A stretch of DNA of 64,000 nt from Symbiodinium microadriaticum (GCA_001939145.1 LSRX01000177.1:571981-635980); one strand, 5' to 3'; shown: positions 10,856-20,785, counted from the first letter of the stretch. The notes: generated from the sequence alone by a model not told the origin. Numbers and translations: made by a program.

Positions 10856-11618
10856 GCGTGTGGTTACTGGCTCGGGTCAACTGCTTCGCCTGTCATGTCG
10901 AGTGTCAAAGGGGTAGCACTCAGATTCGTAAGGTTCTGGCTGGAGGTTTGGGGCCTCACGTACAGGAATACTACAGGGTTCAAAAGCCCTAAACCCTAAA
11001 CCCCTAAAGCCTTAAACCCCTAAACTCCTAAAGCCTAAACCCCTAAAGCCTTAAACCGCTGAACCCCTAAAGCCTCACACCCCTAAACCCCTAAAGCCTC
11101 AAACCCCTAAACCCCTAGAGCCTTAAACCCTTAAACCCGTAAACCCTAAACCCCAGGGTGAGCAGCGCATCCTCCTTCCAGGATCCTGGCCAGAACCTCG
11201 TACCCTCTAAGAATACCCCATTGAAGCCTAACAGGCCCTCCAGAGAACCCAACCCTTAATTAAGGAATATACCAGGAATATTCCTTAAATCATAATAATA
11301 ATAACAATAATAATAATAATACTATATAATAATATATAATAATATTTAATAATATATAATAATAACAATAATAGTAATAATAGTAATAATAATAATAATA
11401 ATAATAATCAGGCCCCAGCAATTTACGGTATCTAGATATCCCATAGAAGCCTCACAGGCCTGAGAATATAGATTGCAGGCTCATGAGGTCAGCAAATCAC
11501 AAAGATTAAGGCGTTTAGGTGTATGATGTTGCGATGAGGTTTTCGGGTTCGACGTCTCGTTGTTTTTGCAGTGGTTTTCCGCGTTCAGGGCGACCGTATT
11601 GGATTTTCGGCTGCCTGA
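10856..11618 (+). CDS. candidate three-exon gene end (10856-10927, 11157-11199, 11572-11618)
   Basis: Exon 1 (72 nt) sits between the acceptor TTTGATTTGCAG and the donor GTAAGG and reads CGYWLGSTASPVMSSVKG. Exon 2 (43 nt) follows AAACCCCAG and reads GEQRILLPGSWPEP before a GTACCC donor. Exon 3 follows the pyrimidine-rich CGTTGTTTTTGCAG and reaches a TGA after VFRVQGDRIGFSAA. All junctions keep one frame. Intron 1 (229 nt) is a C-rich CCCTAAA array and intron 2 carries an AAT microsatellite. Upstream exons were not identified and the family is unknown. Exon 3 is also open in another frame. Confidence 0.5.
10985..11156 (-). repeat. CCCTAAA/CCCCTAAA array inside a candidate intron
   Basis: About 20 degenerate 7-8 bp units in C-rich orientation, ending in AAACCCCAG, which would be the 3' splice site of the intron. 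Confidence 0.85.
11239..11286 (+). mobile_element. MITE family A, left half only
   Basis: Matches the left end (CCAGAGAACCCAACCCTTAA and TTAAGGAATATACC) but runs into an AAT microsatellite instead of the inverted right half. Confidence 0.55.
11287..11410. repeat. AAT trinucleotide microsatellite
   Basis: About 120 bp of ATAATA variants, seemingly expanded from the ATAATAAT present in the middle of family A MITEs. Confidence 0.9.
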
Positions 11619-11897
11619 CGCACCTCATATGCAGCCACGACCATTGTAGTGCCGAGAATCTCACTTCCGTAACTCTAAACCGTAGATGTTCTTCAGGCAA
11701 TGCGGAGGGGTTCGCTGCTTCATTGTCGTTCACTGCCCTTCGCGGTGCACTCCGAACCCCTTCCTACTCGCCGCTACATGCCTAAACCCTAAACACTAAA
11801 CTCACTAAACCCTAAACCCTAAAACCCTAAACCTGCAATCCCACACCCTCATCTCTTCAATCGTGAGACCTGCTCTTGAAATCCGCGCGCGCTAGAT

Positions 11898-11989
11898 ACC
11901 CACAGGCTCCATTGTAGTTCCTTGTTGGGATTACCTTATAGGATCCTAAATATGAACCACAACAAGGAACTGCCATGGAGCCTATGGGT
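11898..11989 (+). mobile_element. MITE family B, copy 1
   Basis: Begins ACCCACAGGCTCC and ends GGAGCCTATGGGT, with inner inverted repeats GTAGTTCCTTGTTG and CAACAAGGAACTG. About 92 bp with no coding capacity. Confidence 0.75.
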
Positions 11990-12076
11990 AACCCCTGGTT
12001 AAACCCCCGAAGTAGGTAAATACTGGCCCAACACCTTTAAGAGGCTGTCGTTTGGGAGTACAAGTAAACCTGTAAG

Positions 12077-12164
12077 CCCGAAGTGTGAGCAGATAGCCCG
12101 CTGCCGCAGCGTCGGTTCAAGCCTGTTGCCTTCCGCAAGGAAGCCTTTGCAGGGGGACCCATTG
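12077..12164 (+). CDS. candidate exon, strand uncertain
   Basis: The plus reading PKCEQIARCRSVGSSLLP continues to a GTTACA donor. The minus strand is equally good: 12144-12070 lies between the acceptor CCCCTGCAAAG and a GTTTAC donor and reads FLAEGNRLEPTLRQRAIC. The neighbours favour plus. Confidence 0.33.
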
Positions 12165-12280
12165 GGTTACATTCTTCCATAAGGGTTTGGGGTGTAGGGT
12201 TTAGGGTTTAGCGGCTCCACGTACCCAGACATCCTCACGTATCTGCAGGGTCTAGGGCTTCGGATTAAGGTCTAATTAAG

Positions 12281-12382
12281 GGCATACATTGGCTCCTGGC
12301 AGAAGATATCCTATCAGCACCGCTAAAGTTACTAAAGGATGCCCGCGACAGATACAAAGTAGAAGCCCCGTGCAAGCCAAAA
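12281..12382 (+). CDS. candidate 34-codon exon
   Basis: Exactly 34 codons between TCTAATTAAG and the donor GTATAA. It reads HWLLAEDILSAPLKLLKDAR and continues. It is an amphipathic, clearly protein-like segment of unknown family. Confidence 0.48.
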
Positions 12383-12804
12383 GTATAAACAACCCTAAGC
12401 CCATCTAAACCCCTATAAAGCCCGTTAAACCCTGAATTACTCCCCAAACCCCCAAACCCCTAAACCGCATCGGTCAATGGAGCTTTGGATCTGTAGACTA
12501 CAACTGCCTACCCTTTGTGTAGGTTCTCGGTATAAACCCTAATGTGAAAGCATTAGGAACCATGTTTTTTGGTTTTCCTTCTTAAATTGTTTGCAGTTTC
12601 TTATATTAAACCCTAACCCTATGCTTCCAGGGACCTTATTATTGGGTCCTTAAGGGCTCTAGGGCCCTAACTATTCGGTCCTTGGAAGCATAGGGTAACC
12701 TATTAAATGATAGCGAGACCAAAAGAAGTGTTGGTCCTTCTAAACTCGCTGGACTTAGAAAGCCAGAGGTTCTGGGGCTCTGGATTTGGGGTCAACCCTA
12801 AGGA

Positions 12805-12905
12805 CGACATGAACCCTAAAAGGGTTTCAGGTTCATGTACCGTATAGGGATTCATAGTATAAGGGTATAGGGCCCCAACTTATAAGGGTCATTTGGTCCC
12901 CAAGG
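12805..12905 (+). mobile_element. MITE-like family I, copy 1
   Basis: Starts with a perfect short palindrome ATGAACCCTAAAAGGGTT and shares GGGTCATTTGGTCC with the copies at 48748 and 53997. Confidence 0.5.
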
Positions 12906-12954
12906 AAGGGGATCTAGCTTTTAAGGGCAAGGGTTTCAGGGGATATATGGCTTA

Positions 12955-13062
12955 ATGTAGGAACCTGAAGAAGAAACCCTGGCCTTATAACCCCAAAAAA
13001 CCGGTGTTCATATTAAGAACCCCAGTAAAGGCCCAGGGTTTCTTAATCAGGTTCCTATATTG
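12955..13062 (+). mobile_element. MITE family C, copy 1
   Basis: Left end AATGTAGGAACCTGAAGAAG and right end CTTAATCAGGTTCCTATATT are inverted repeats around a 50-bp centre. Confidence 0.7.
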
Positions 13063-13092
13063 AGGTTCAGCGGGGGCGGGTTGAGGGTTTAG

Positions 13093-13138
13093 TGGGTTCT
13101 GGATGTGGGGCTTATGACCGCTTTCGTGGCTCAAAGAG
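13093..13138 (+). CDS. candidate exon after a GGGTTTAG acceptor
   Basis: Reads WVLDVGLMTAFVAQR between GGGTTTAG and the donor GTGTGC. The putative acceptor is itself a telomere unit. Confidence 0.42.
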
Positions 13139-13344
13139 GTGTGCTTGCGGGGGTTTCTGACTGCAGGGACTTTGTTTGAGGTGCTTAGCCCTAAACCCTA
13201 AGCCCCGAAACCCTAAACCCCTAAACCCCTAAACCCTAAACCCTAAACCCAGGATGCTTAGAGGGTCTTGCGTCTCGGGTTTTGGGGTTTTGGGAAAATT
13301 TGTCGGAGGCCCTTCCCGCCAAGATCCGACAAAACTACTGTCCG

Positions 13345-13545
13345 AAACGGTTTAGGTTTTGGGGTTTAGGGTTTAGGGCCTTTGGGGTTTAGGGTTTAGG
13401 GTTTTTAGGTTTTAGGTTTTAGGGTTTAGGTTTTAGGGTTTAGGGTTCAGGTTTTAGGGTTTAGGTTTTAGGGTTCAGGGTTTAGGTTTTAGGGTTTAGG
13501 TTTTGGGATTTAAGGTTTAGTAATTTAGGGTGTAGGGCCTTAGGG
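13345..13545 (+). repeat. TTTAGGG-like tract
   Basis: About 200 bp of TTTAGGG and TTTTAGGG variants, G-rich orientation; opposite in orientation to a short CCCTAAA tract at 13190-13252. Confidence 0.85.
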
Positions 13546-13676
13546 TTGAAGGAAACAGCATGTATCTTACTCTTGGGTCCTCTTGGGACCCTTGGGTAAA
13601 AGTGGGGCCTTGATTGTTTTTTGGAAGTAGGACTTTAGCTCTGAGGCTCCCCTCTTCCTTCCCGAGTTGAGTCTAG

Positions 13677-13800
13677 GACATCTTCAGGTCGGTAGTTACC
13701 GTTCTAGGAGCCTTATTGAAGGCCTATATACCTTATGGAAGCCTTGAAGCCCTATATACCCTAAACTTCCCACCTGTAGTTTCCTTTAGTTGAGGGGTCC
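13677..13800 (+). mobile_element. MITE family J, copy 1
   Basis: Shares CATTTTCAGGTGGGTAGTTA-like left and CCCACCTGTAGTTTCCTTTA right ends with 22895-23030 and 29827-29950. The ends are imperfect inverted repeats (AGGTGGGTAG / CCACCTGTAG). Confidence 0.55.
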
Positions 13801-14107
13801 GACACTTGCAAGCGGTTGCTGGCACTTGCAAGTGGAGACATTGCCCCAAGGGCCCAAGAACCAATCATCCCATGCTCTCCCTAAACCCCAATCCCCAAAC
13901 CCGACACCCTAAACTTCTAAACCCTAAAACCTAACCTTCAGAACTCCGACACTAAACCGACGGACCTAAGCGTCAGGACCTTTGCGCCCTCAGGGTCGGA
14001 CCCCGTGGGTAGCATCTGTACCCAGAGAATGCAGTGCCCCTGAATTAACCTCGTTTTGTATGTAGAGCTATCTGACCCAGAGCAAATTGTATCGACGACA
14101 ATCTTAC

Positions 14108-14294
14108 AGAGACAGTAACCAGCCCCGGAGCCCGCTCGCTCAGCTGCAATCCTGCAGGATGACAAACGCTCATGACTCAGGACTGTAAGATCTAGTGGGA
14201 ATTCTAGTACTGCATTACTGTGCAAGGAGTGTTTTGCGCCATTGCCAGGCATGAGCCACCTCATCTGCGTTGTCGCATCCTATCCCAACAAATG
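14108..14294 (-). CDS. candidate two-exon segment (14294-14219, 14151-14108)
   Basis: Exon 1 follows GTGTTAG and ends at a GTAATG donor, reading VGIGCDNADEVAHAWQWRKT. Exon 2 follows CATCCTGCAG and ends at a strong GTAAGA donor, reading IAAERAGSGAGYCL. The split codon at the junction (CA/G) gives Gln and keeps the frame. The intron would be 67 nt. The continuation below 14108 is unclear. Confidence 0.5.
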
Positions 14295-14709
14295 CTAACA
14301 CATCCACCAAATCATTGTACCTGCTGGTCATGCTGTGACTGTGCGCCTGCAAGTGAGGGGGCAATTTGGTGGCCCGACCAGTGCAGCATGTGTGTTCATC
14401 ATGCAAAGTGGTGCGCAACACTGCGCACCAAGTGCCCCTGCGATCGCGGGTTGCTCTTGCAACTCCTACGCTTGTACGCTTATGTAAAGCCTGTGAGCCT
14501 TGAGCATGACCAGTGCATTTCGATGTTTGCCGACGTGCTTCATGCGTAGTCCTGCAGTAGCTGTATCGGAAAATCACTGTCAATCCCGAATTGAAAGCTG
14601 CATGAGTTGCATGTGTGCACTTTACTGTTTGGACCTTGCCTGAGCAAGGCCTGTTCGGGTTGTTAATGGTCGTGGGTCTCAAAACATAGTGCACGAGGTC
14701 ACAACAACC

Positions 14710-14829
14710 ATGACGATGTCCCTGGCTACCGTTCTTCGCTTCACCTCCTCCGTGACCACCATGGCAACTCGGATGAGCGGTTCCAGCGGTTGGTCTGGTG
14801 TTTCGGATTACTTTGTACTTGAGATATAA
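14710..14829 (+). CDS. candidate first exon or small ORF with a targeting-like N-terminus
   Basis: ATG-initiated, 39 codons. It starts MTMSLATVLRFTSSVTTMA, hydroxylated, hydrophobic and Arg-containing like an organelle or signal sequence. It sits in non-repetitive DNA and could be exon 1 of a plus-strand gene. Small size leaves this weak. Confidence 0.33.
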   Translation: MTMSLATVLRFTSSVTTMATRMSGSSGWSGVSDYFVLEI

Positions 14830-14928
14830 AGGCGCCTGACATTCGAGGGTTGCGCTTGTTGCTTATAAATCAAAGCCCACTTGGGATTGCATTAAGTAGG
14901 TTCGTGCGCAAACCCACACTTCCACAAA

Positions 14929-15400
14929 TTACTTGGGCAGTAGCAGGAAGAGCAACAATTCGGTTACACGAGTTGTGATTGGGTGACTGCAACCATTGCA
15001 ACATGTAGACATCGTTTTGAACCTAGATACCCGAGCCGTTTTGGTATACCCATATCCGAAGTTCGACAGTCTGAAAACGTAATCCACACTTTTGAACTCG
15101 TCCAATAAAGACATCCATACATCGAGCACCAACATCGACACTGGTGAAAGGTTACATACATAGTTGTCGCTTTCACATACATAGTGTTGGGTTTGCGATA
15201 TACTAATCAACACCATTTTGTAACCCCAGGGCCCAATACACTGCAAATCGCACAGGAGAGGTTTTCTAGGAGTCACCATCGTCAAGATATGAGCCTGAGT
15301 CCTTTCAAGTATACTACTATAAACCCTGAATTCCGAGAGCCCAAGCCCAAGCCCCTTAAACCACTTAGCAACACCCCCAAGCCCCAATCCCCTTCGATCA
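14929..15400 (-). CDS. possible coding segment, long open minus frame
   Basis: A minus-strand frame stays open for about 155 codons outside the MITE at 15402 and ends at 14929. The 3' half (SPVSMLVLDVWMSLLDEFKS region) is Cys-, aromatic- and Leu-rich. Length is the only support. Confidence 0.3.
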
Positions 15401-15401
15401 C

Positions 15402-15625
15402 CCAGAGGGTCTAAGTGCCTGATAATCATATACTCTCCCAGTGCCCCTATCCTAAAAGGACTCATATTTCAAGGCTTTCGGGCCCAAAGACCCGACTATA
15501 TAAGGCTTTTGGGACTTTTTTGATGCTAAGGGATAGGAACCACGTAGCCATGGCCATGGTTGGTGCCGGAGATAGCTACTATCCGAAGCCTACCTTGTTC
15601 CTGGGTCCCCTGGACCATTTACAAG
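15402..15625 (+). mobile_element. MITE family G, copy 2 with a nested insert
   Basis: The left half (GATAATCATATACTCTCCCA) and right half (AGCTACTATCCGAAGCC) of family G are separated by about 100 bp bounded by CCTATCCTA and TAAGGGATAGG, suggesting a second element inside the first. Confidence 0.5.
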
Positions 15626-15817
15626 CGTTGCAAGACTTCACAAAACCCTATCCCTAAACTCTGAAACCTTTATAGAGCCCCTTATTATTGGTTCCTTCGG
15701 ATCCTACACCCTAAACCCTAAACCTTAAACCCTGAACCCTAAACCTGAAGCCTGAAGCCCTACACCCTGAGCCCTAACCCTAAACCCTGAAGCCTGAGTC
15801 CCAGGCCCGTCACCCAG

Positions 15818-15880
15818 CTCTCCGCTCCTCCCATTCTCGCTCGCCCTCGTTGGCGGCTCAGGGCAGACGCGTCGGGTCAT
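15818..15880 (+). CDS. candidate exon
   Basis: Follows CCCGTCACCCAG and reads LSAPPILARPRWRLRADAS with no stop for 30 codons. Donor not clear. Confidence 0.33.
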
Positions 15881-16334
15881 CAATGCAGGGGTTCTTTACG
15901 CTTTCGGGGCTAGGAAATGGGTTTTTGCGATTTCGGGAGGGTTTAGGGTTCAGGTTTCAGGGGTTAGGATGTAGGGTTTGGGGTTGAAGAACTTTCGGTG
16001 TTGGGTTTAGGACTTAAGGTGTATGTCCTAGGATTTCGGGTTGCGAGCTTCCTATATACCTGAAGCGCTTTCGGGCTTAGGTCTTCTTTTCGGAGAATTT
16101 TGTTTGCGTATGATGTTCAGGTCTTGATACTTGCATGGTTTCTTACGGAGAATCGAGGGTTTAGTTGCAGGATTGAGAATTTAGGATGTCGGGTGTTGGG
16201 AGCTTCGGCGGGGGCTTCAGGATTTGAGAATGTAGAATTTCAAGCTTCCGGGTTCTTTCGGATTTGCGCCTTTCGGGGAGTCTAAGTTTAGAGGTTTGAG
16301 GTTAGGGGTTCGCGGTTTAGGGTTTAGGGTCTAG

Positions 16335-16504
16335 GGTGTCTGACGTGACGGAACCCGGAGGTGCCGTTCCGTCAGGAGATGCGAGGCCGACTCGCCCGAT
16401 GACTGATGCCAGTGGACTCTGCCGCCACTGAGTTGCTGAACAGGCTTTTGAAACGGAACTCGTCCGTAAGGTTGAGGCTCTTTTTTCGACGGCCAGTCTG
16501 TACG
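16335..16504 (+). CDS. two candidate exons (16335-16411, 16444-16504)
   Basis: The first reads VSDVTEPGGAVPSGDARP and ends at a GTGGAC donor, but its complement is also open. The second follows CTGAACAG, reads AFETELVRKVEALFSTASLY and ends at GTTAAT. The two are not in phase with each other, so they may not be adjacent in one mRNA. Confidence 0.38.
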
Positions 16505-16802
16505 GTTAATTACAGAGCCAGCTTGGAACGGTAAGGCAACACGTTGATTGACGCAGTCCCGAAGAATCCCTGTTCGTCACTGCACTACCAAATCAAGTAG
16601 TACCGAAACCCCCCAACAGTATGAGAAGAATAGCAGCCTTTCATAGGCCATAGGTGTTGGGCTATTATTTTGCTGCCTAGTTCGGGGGTTTAGTTCAGGT
16701 GGTATAGGCTGACACACGCCCACGCAACACTACATACAAACAGACAGGAATGCATAAAGTGCCTGCGTGTGACCGAAGAATCGCATCACCGACTAGCTGA
16801 AT

Positions 16803-17033
16803 TCACCAGTCCTGTGTGTTCGCATGTGTTGCACATAATGGTTGCAGCACCTGCTGAAGAACGTTCTTTCCGACGTCATGCAGCACTTGGCACACGACAG
16901 TTGCGCAAGAGTTCGTTTCCGTGATAGATATCTTATTGGATTGCCACCTTTCGTCGTTGCTTCGATGTTTCTTCCCGGAGTCAGCCTTCCCACAGCCTTC
17001 GTCAACATGAACTAGCATTGTTTCCTTTGGCAT
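16803..17033 (-). CDS. possible coding segment, 76 codons
   Basis: ATG-initiated minus frame beginning MPKETMLVHVDEGCGKAD, hydrophilic and Cys-containing, in non-repetitive DNA. An overlapping second minus frame is also open. Confidence 0.33.
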   Translation of the reverse strand: MPKETMLVHVDEGCGKADSGKKHRSNDERWQSNKISITETNSCATVVCQVLHDVGKNVLQQVLQPLCATHANTQDW

Positions 17034-17069
17034 TGTTGTGTCATGTGTACTGTTGTGTTTTCTGTCTTA

Positions 17070-17168
17070 CCCTAAGGGTCCATGTACCCAAACAGCATAT
17101 ACTTTGGCCTTAATGTAGTCCGTATATAGGTACTTTAGCGCCAAAGTAACTACTATTTAGGTAGATCC
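17070..17168 (+). mobile_element. MITE family F, copy 1
   Basis: AGGGTCCATGTACCCAAACA left end with the AAAGTA core; the right end is eroded. Better copies are at 39850, 46941 and 57177. Confidence 0.5.
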
Positions 17169-17207
17169 TAAACACTAAACCCTAAACCTTAAACTTAGGT
17201 CACAGAC

Positions 17208-17260
17208 ATCACGATCGTCATCATCATCGTCATCATCATCGTCATCATCATCGTCGGCTT
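17208..17260. repeat. CATCGT trinucleotide-type microsatellite
   Basis: Repeated CATCATCATCGT units, about 48 bp. Confidence 0.9.
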
Positions 17261-17355
17261 CACGCTGAGGCTCGGGTATGATTGGATAGTTAGGGTTTAG
17301 GTTTAGGGTTTAGGATTCAGGGTTTAGGGTTTAGGGTTCAGGGCTTTGGGTTTAG

Positions 17356-17486
17356 GGTTCCGAATTGAGGTTGTGCTTGGGGACGAGGTTGCTTTATCCC
17401 AATCCAAGCCCAATAGATCCTCAAGCTGTTACGGCCGTGTGGCTCCTAGCTGTCGTTGCTACCCTTCAATGACTGTTTGCAGGCGT
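17356..17486 (+). CDS. candidate exon after GGGTTTAG
   Basis: Open for about 43 codons from a telomere-type TTTAG. It starts GFRIEVVLGDEVALSQSK, and a GTTGCT donor lies after GDE. A further plus island (reading LPAPHELQELVQATGP) lies at 17650-17697. Confidence 0.33.
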
Positions 17487-17934
17487 TAGAATTTGAGGGT
17501 TCAGGCTTTAGGGTTTACCTGGACCCAAAAAGTATGCAGAATAATCGCTCTTTTTGTGGGTTTTGGGCCATTATTTTACCTACTTCTTGGGGGGGGTTTA
17601 GGTACGGATTACCTTGGACTTTCGCACTTGGTGCCCCTGGTGGGCAGGGGGCTCCCTGCCCCCCACGAACTTCAAGAGCTGGTTCAAGCCACTGGCCCTA
17701 GGGTTCAGGGTTGAGGCTTTGGGGTTGAAAAGTTTAGGGTGCGGGGGTTTAGGGTTTAGGGTTTGGGGTGTAGGGTTTAGGGTTTAGGCTTTAGGGTTTA
17801 GGGCGCAGGGTTGAGGTAAGAAGCCCAAGACCTGTGGATGTTTCGGCCGCCACATGAGACCCTCACCTACACAGCATAAACTTGGATGAGATCTCTGCTT
17901 GAACGGAGAAATGCTGCTTTACAGAACCCCAGAA

Positions 17935-18017
17935 ACTCGATAAGTTCGATGTAAAGCCCGCATACGTGAAACCCCACCGACCTTACACTCTCTTCAAAAA
18001 GAATCTCCTCACCCCAG
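17935..18017 (+). CDS. candidate 83-nt exon with a GC donor
   Basis: Acceptor GCTGCTTTACAG; the frame reads QKLDKFDVKPAYVKPHRPY and on to a CCCCAG/GCTCC junction. The reading stays open 7 codons past that. Basic, Pro-rich, convincingly protein-like. Unknown family. Confidence 0.48.
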
Positions 18018-18109
18018 GCTCCAGGCATCCGTTTTGACGAACCTGCAAGCCTGAAAAGCCTAATGCCAAGACTGGGGCCCCGAGCTTAGATCATGAACTA
18101 TAAAGATAC

Positions 18110-18221
18110 ACAGAGCACCCAATACACCTTAATTCTGAAAATATACCTTAAATTATAGGGGCCTTATGATTATGATTTAAAGTATATTCCTTAATTAAAG
18201 GGGGTCTTGGGTTCTCTGGGT
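18110..18221 (+). mobile_element. MITE family A, copy 2
   Basis: Inverted ends CAGAGCACCCAATACACCTT and TCTTGGGTTCTCTGGG, with inner repeats ACCTTAAATTATA and TTTAAAGTATATTCC. About 110 bp. A small open island reading SDAEAGAPETSHPP follows (18240-18299). Confidence 0.75.
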
Positions 18222-18310
18222 AGGACTTTCTAACCACAGCTTAAGTCCGACGCTGAAGCCGGAGCTCCAGAAACTTCGCACCCCCCAAGCCCTAAACTCT
18301 AACGGGATTC

Positions 18311-18409
18311 TGGGACTTTCCGAACATTAGGGTGCCTTATTTTGGGGTCCTTGTAATAAGAATCCCACTGTTTAGGGTACTATGTTAGGGTCCCCTAGTT
18401 TCGGACCCC
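18311..18409 (+). mobile_element. MITE family D, copy 1
   Basis: Ends GGGACTTTCCGAA and TTTCGGACCCC are inverted, with an inner GTACC/GGTAC symmetry. Other copies are at 58152 and 63102. Confidence 0.65.
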
Positions 18410-18418
18410 CCCCCCCCA

Positions 18419-18497
18419 TCTCGATAGAAACAGACAGGAGCCGACGTCGAAGAAGCCTCGTTCCGAGGCCTTCCTCCCGTGTAGGAGATCATCCTGC
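18419..18497 (-). CDS. candidate exon, minus strand
   Basis: Follows CCCCTAACAG on the minus strand and reads DDLLHGRKASERGFFDVG onward. The plus complement is also open. Confidence 0.36.
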
Positions 18498-18743
18498 CTG
18501 TTAGGGGGTTTACGGCTTAGGGTGTAGGGTTTAGGGTTCAAGGGGTTTAGGGCTTCAGGGCTTCTGAGATTCGGGTTTAGTGCGCTGCACACGTGAAGGG
18601 TTCCGGGTTTCGGTGCATAGGTTAGACGTTTTGGTTCTTAGGTCTCGGGTTTCGAGATTTAGTGCCTACGTTTAGGGAAATGTGCTCTCCATTCCCTAGA
18701 AAAATTATTGTGTATTATGATTTTGATTTGTTCATACGAACTG

Positions 18744-18779
<36 letters not shown>

Positions 18780-18800
18780 ATACATATATATATATATGTC
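18744..18800. repeat. ATCT tetranucleotide plus TA microsatellite
   Basis: Seven CTAT units followed by (TA)n. Confidence 0.9.
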
Positions 18801-18820
18801 TGTATATAATGAGTACGTAC

Positions 18821-18915
18821 ACACTATCTACATCTAGAGCATACCGACGACGCATCCGCAGCCTAGTTCGTTCAGTCTTTGGCCCCTTTGGGACAAGCTC
18901 TGCAGCTTCCGAAGC
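18821..18915 (-). CDS. candidate exon, minus strand
   Basis: 95 nt between CCCCTGAAG and a GTACGT donor. Reads ASEAAELVPKGPKTERTRLR and continues basic. The plus complement (RAYRRRIRSLVRSVFG region) is also protein-like, so the strand is not settled. Confidence 0.38.
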
Positions 18916-19224
18916 CTTCAGGGGTTTAGGGTTTAGGGAGCTCGCAGCCGAAGTCCTAAACCCAAATCACTAACCCCTGAACTCATGAGCCTCAAGCCCG
19001 AAGTAACAAAAGCGTCAAGTTTAAGGGTTGCAGGTTTTTGGTTCCAGGTTTTCCCACGTACGAGTTTCGCGGCGTCTTCGCAGGCAGCCGAGCCCCATCC
19101 GGTAGACCCCATGACATCTTTTTCTGGAATCCGCAGGCTCCTTCAACAGGCCAAGTTTTTCTTGCGTTTGTAGCTATCATGCTCAAAGTAGCCCTGCATA
19201 CCTTATATATTCCCGGAATCATGA

Positions 19225-19449
19225 CGTGTCAACTTCATCAAGCTCCCCCAAAGAAGTAGCCTCATTCCATCGCAAGAACCCAACTTTCTAGGGGAACAAA
19301 ACTCCGATGAACCTAAACAGCTTCTGGAGGCGATGCTTGGAGGTGTCACGCTGCTGTCGCGCGGATGGAGCGCTTCATTCACATCGATTCGGGTGCTGGG
19401 ATCCAGGGTTGCTGGTCGAGGGCTTCGGGTAGAGAAAATATGGGTTTGA
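19225..19449 (+). CDS. candidate coding island, 74 open codons
   Basis: Open from 19225 with no ATG. An acceptor CTAAACAG at 19320 precedes LLEAMLGGVTLLSRGWSASF. Probably one exon of a plus-strand gene whose next exon could be 19544-19655. Confidence 0.42.
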   Translation, partial: RVNFIKLPQRSSLIPSQEPNFLGEQNSDEPKQLLEAMLGGVTLLSRGWSASFTSIRVLGSRVAGRGLRVEKIWV

Positions 19450-19543
19450 GAGTTTTTAGGGGTTTAGGGTTCAGGGTTTCGGGGTTTAGAAATATGGGTT
19501 TCAGAGTTATGATCTAGGGTTGGCCACGGCTGTATGATTTCAG

Positions 19544-19655
19544 TCTTCTCGAGGACTTCTGCCAAACTGTGTCTCGTCGGCCTTCGGCGAGGGCCCAACT
19601 TTTGGCACTGAAGCACGTGTACGGCTCCGGGTCCAAGGATCACGTTTGCCACAAA
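19544..19655 (+). CDS. candidate 112-nt exon (conflicts with minus model)
   Basis: Acceptor GTATGATTTCAG and donor GTATGT bound an exact one-nt-plus-37-codon frame reading LLEDFCQTVSRRPSARAQLL onward. The opposite strand is also open over 53 codons and continues the minus-strand model at 19792-20367 in phase, so only one of the two can be right. Confidence 0.4.
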
Positions 19656-19791
19656 GTATGTTCAAGAAAGTCATGACCGTAATACATCGTAACCATTAGC
19701 ACCGCAGCAATCATCGTCGTTACCATCATCGTGATTACCTTCGTCGTCATGATCAATAGCAGCATCATAGTAGTCCATTTAGGAATGTTAC

Positions 19792-20367
19792 CGTTTTCTT
19801 CTTCCGCCGCATCATCAGATTGGTCTTATGATCGGGAATACCATTTATCTTCACCTCATTTTCTTCTTCACAGCCATCATCATCATCGTTGTCATCCTTG
19901 ATGCCATCGTCGCCATCTTCATCCGAAGTGGCAGTGTCACACTCGCCATGTGCAGCAATGCATGCCATCTTCAGGCCTGTGGAAAACAGTTTAACATACT
20001 ATACGATAGTCTTTTCTATATACTATATACTATATTCTATATTCTACAGTATACGATAGTATACCAAACTGTACTGTACGCTGCCAAACTATACCAAAAT
20101 GCTGTACTATACTATAAACTATTTTACACTATACTGTACTGTACTATGCTACATACTAAGCTAAACTATATACTGTGCACTGTCTATTAGCTGTGTACCA
20201 TATAATATGTAATGAATATTATGGGCTGTATGTTATATACCATATACTATATGATATATGATACGGCGTGTATAGTATATACTATATACTCTACGGCATT
20301 ATAGTATAAGATAGTACCATACCTTCTTGTTCATCGTCATTGTCACCGTCCTCTGACTCTGACAGAG
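19792..20367 (-). CDS. candidate acidic two-exon gene segment (20367-20323, 19976-19792)
   Basis: Exon A follows GGCGACCTGCAG, reads ALSESEDGDNDDEQE and ends at a consensus GTATGG donor. Exon B follows the excellent acceptor ACTGTTTTCCACAG, reads LKMACIAAHGECDTATSDED, passes through Asp/Glu-rich runs to RRKKKT and ends at GTAACA. The split Gly codon keeps the frame. Highly acidic then basic regions suggest a nuclear or chromatin-type protein, but that is only compositional. A phase-0 continuation (CQKLGPRRRPTRHSLAEVLE) follows a GTGCTTCAG acceptor at 19607. The intron holds a pentamer satellite. Confidence 0.55.
19995..20320. repeat. degenerate ATACT/TATAC pentamer satellite
   Basis: About 325 bp of TATACTATAC-like pentamers lying inside the candidate intron between the two acidic exons. 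A purer array in reverse-complement sense is at 20495-20555. Confidence 0.85.
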
Positions 20368-20494
20368 CTGCAGGTCGCCCTCAGCTACAGACCGACACCT
20401 TCGATTTAGGGTTTAGAGTTTAGGCCAACTTGTCTTGGGCATTGCGCCTCTGCTACCCGTGCTTAACCCGTGATTTCGATTCAACATACTCCAG

Positions 20495-20610
20495 TACAGT
20501 ATAGTATCGTATCGTATAGTATAGTATAGTATAGTATAGTATAGTATAGTATAGGAAGTAGCACGGTGCATTATAGTATAGTACGGGATAGTTCAGAGTA
20601 TAGTACCCCA
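20495..20610. repeat. AGTAT pentamer array
   Basis: At least eight perfect TAGTA units, reverse complement of the 19995-20320 satellite. Confidence 0.85.
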
Positions 20611-20785
20611 AGGTGTGTGTGATTTCTGCATTTGGGGTCTCGGAGGTCTTCAGCAGGGCCTTACCAGTTTCGGAAGCATGAAGACCATCAAGCCTTCGGC
20701 TCTACATTCTACATCCAAAAACCCTAACGACTTCAAGAATTAGGGTTTAGGGCTATAGGGTAAACCCCTAACTCTCAGCCTGCAG

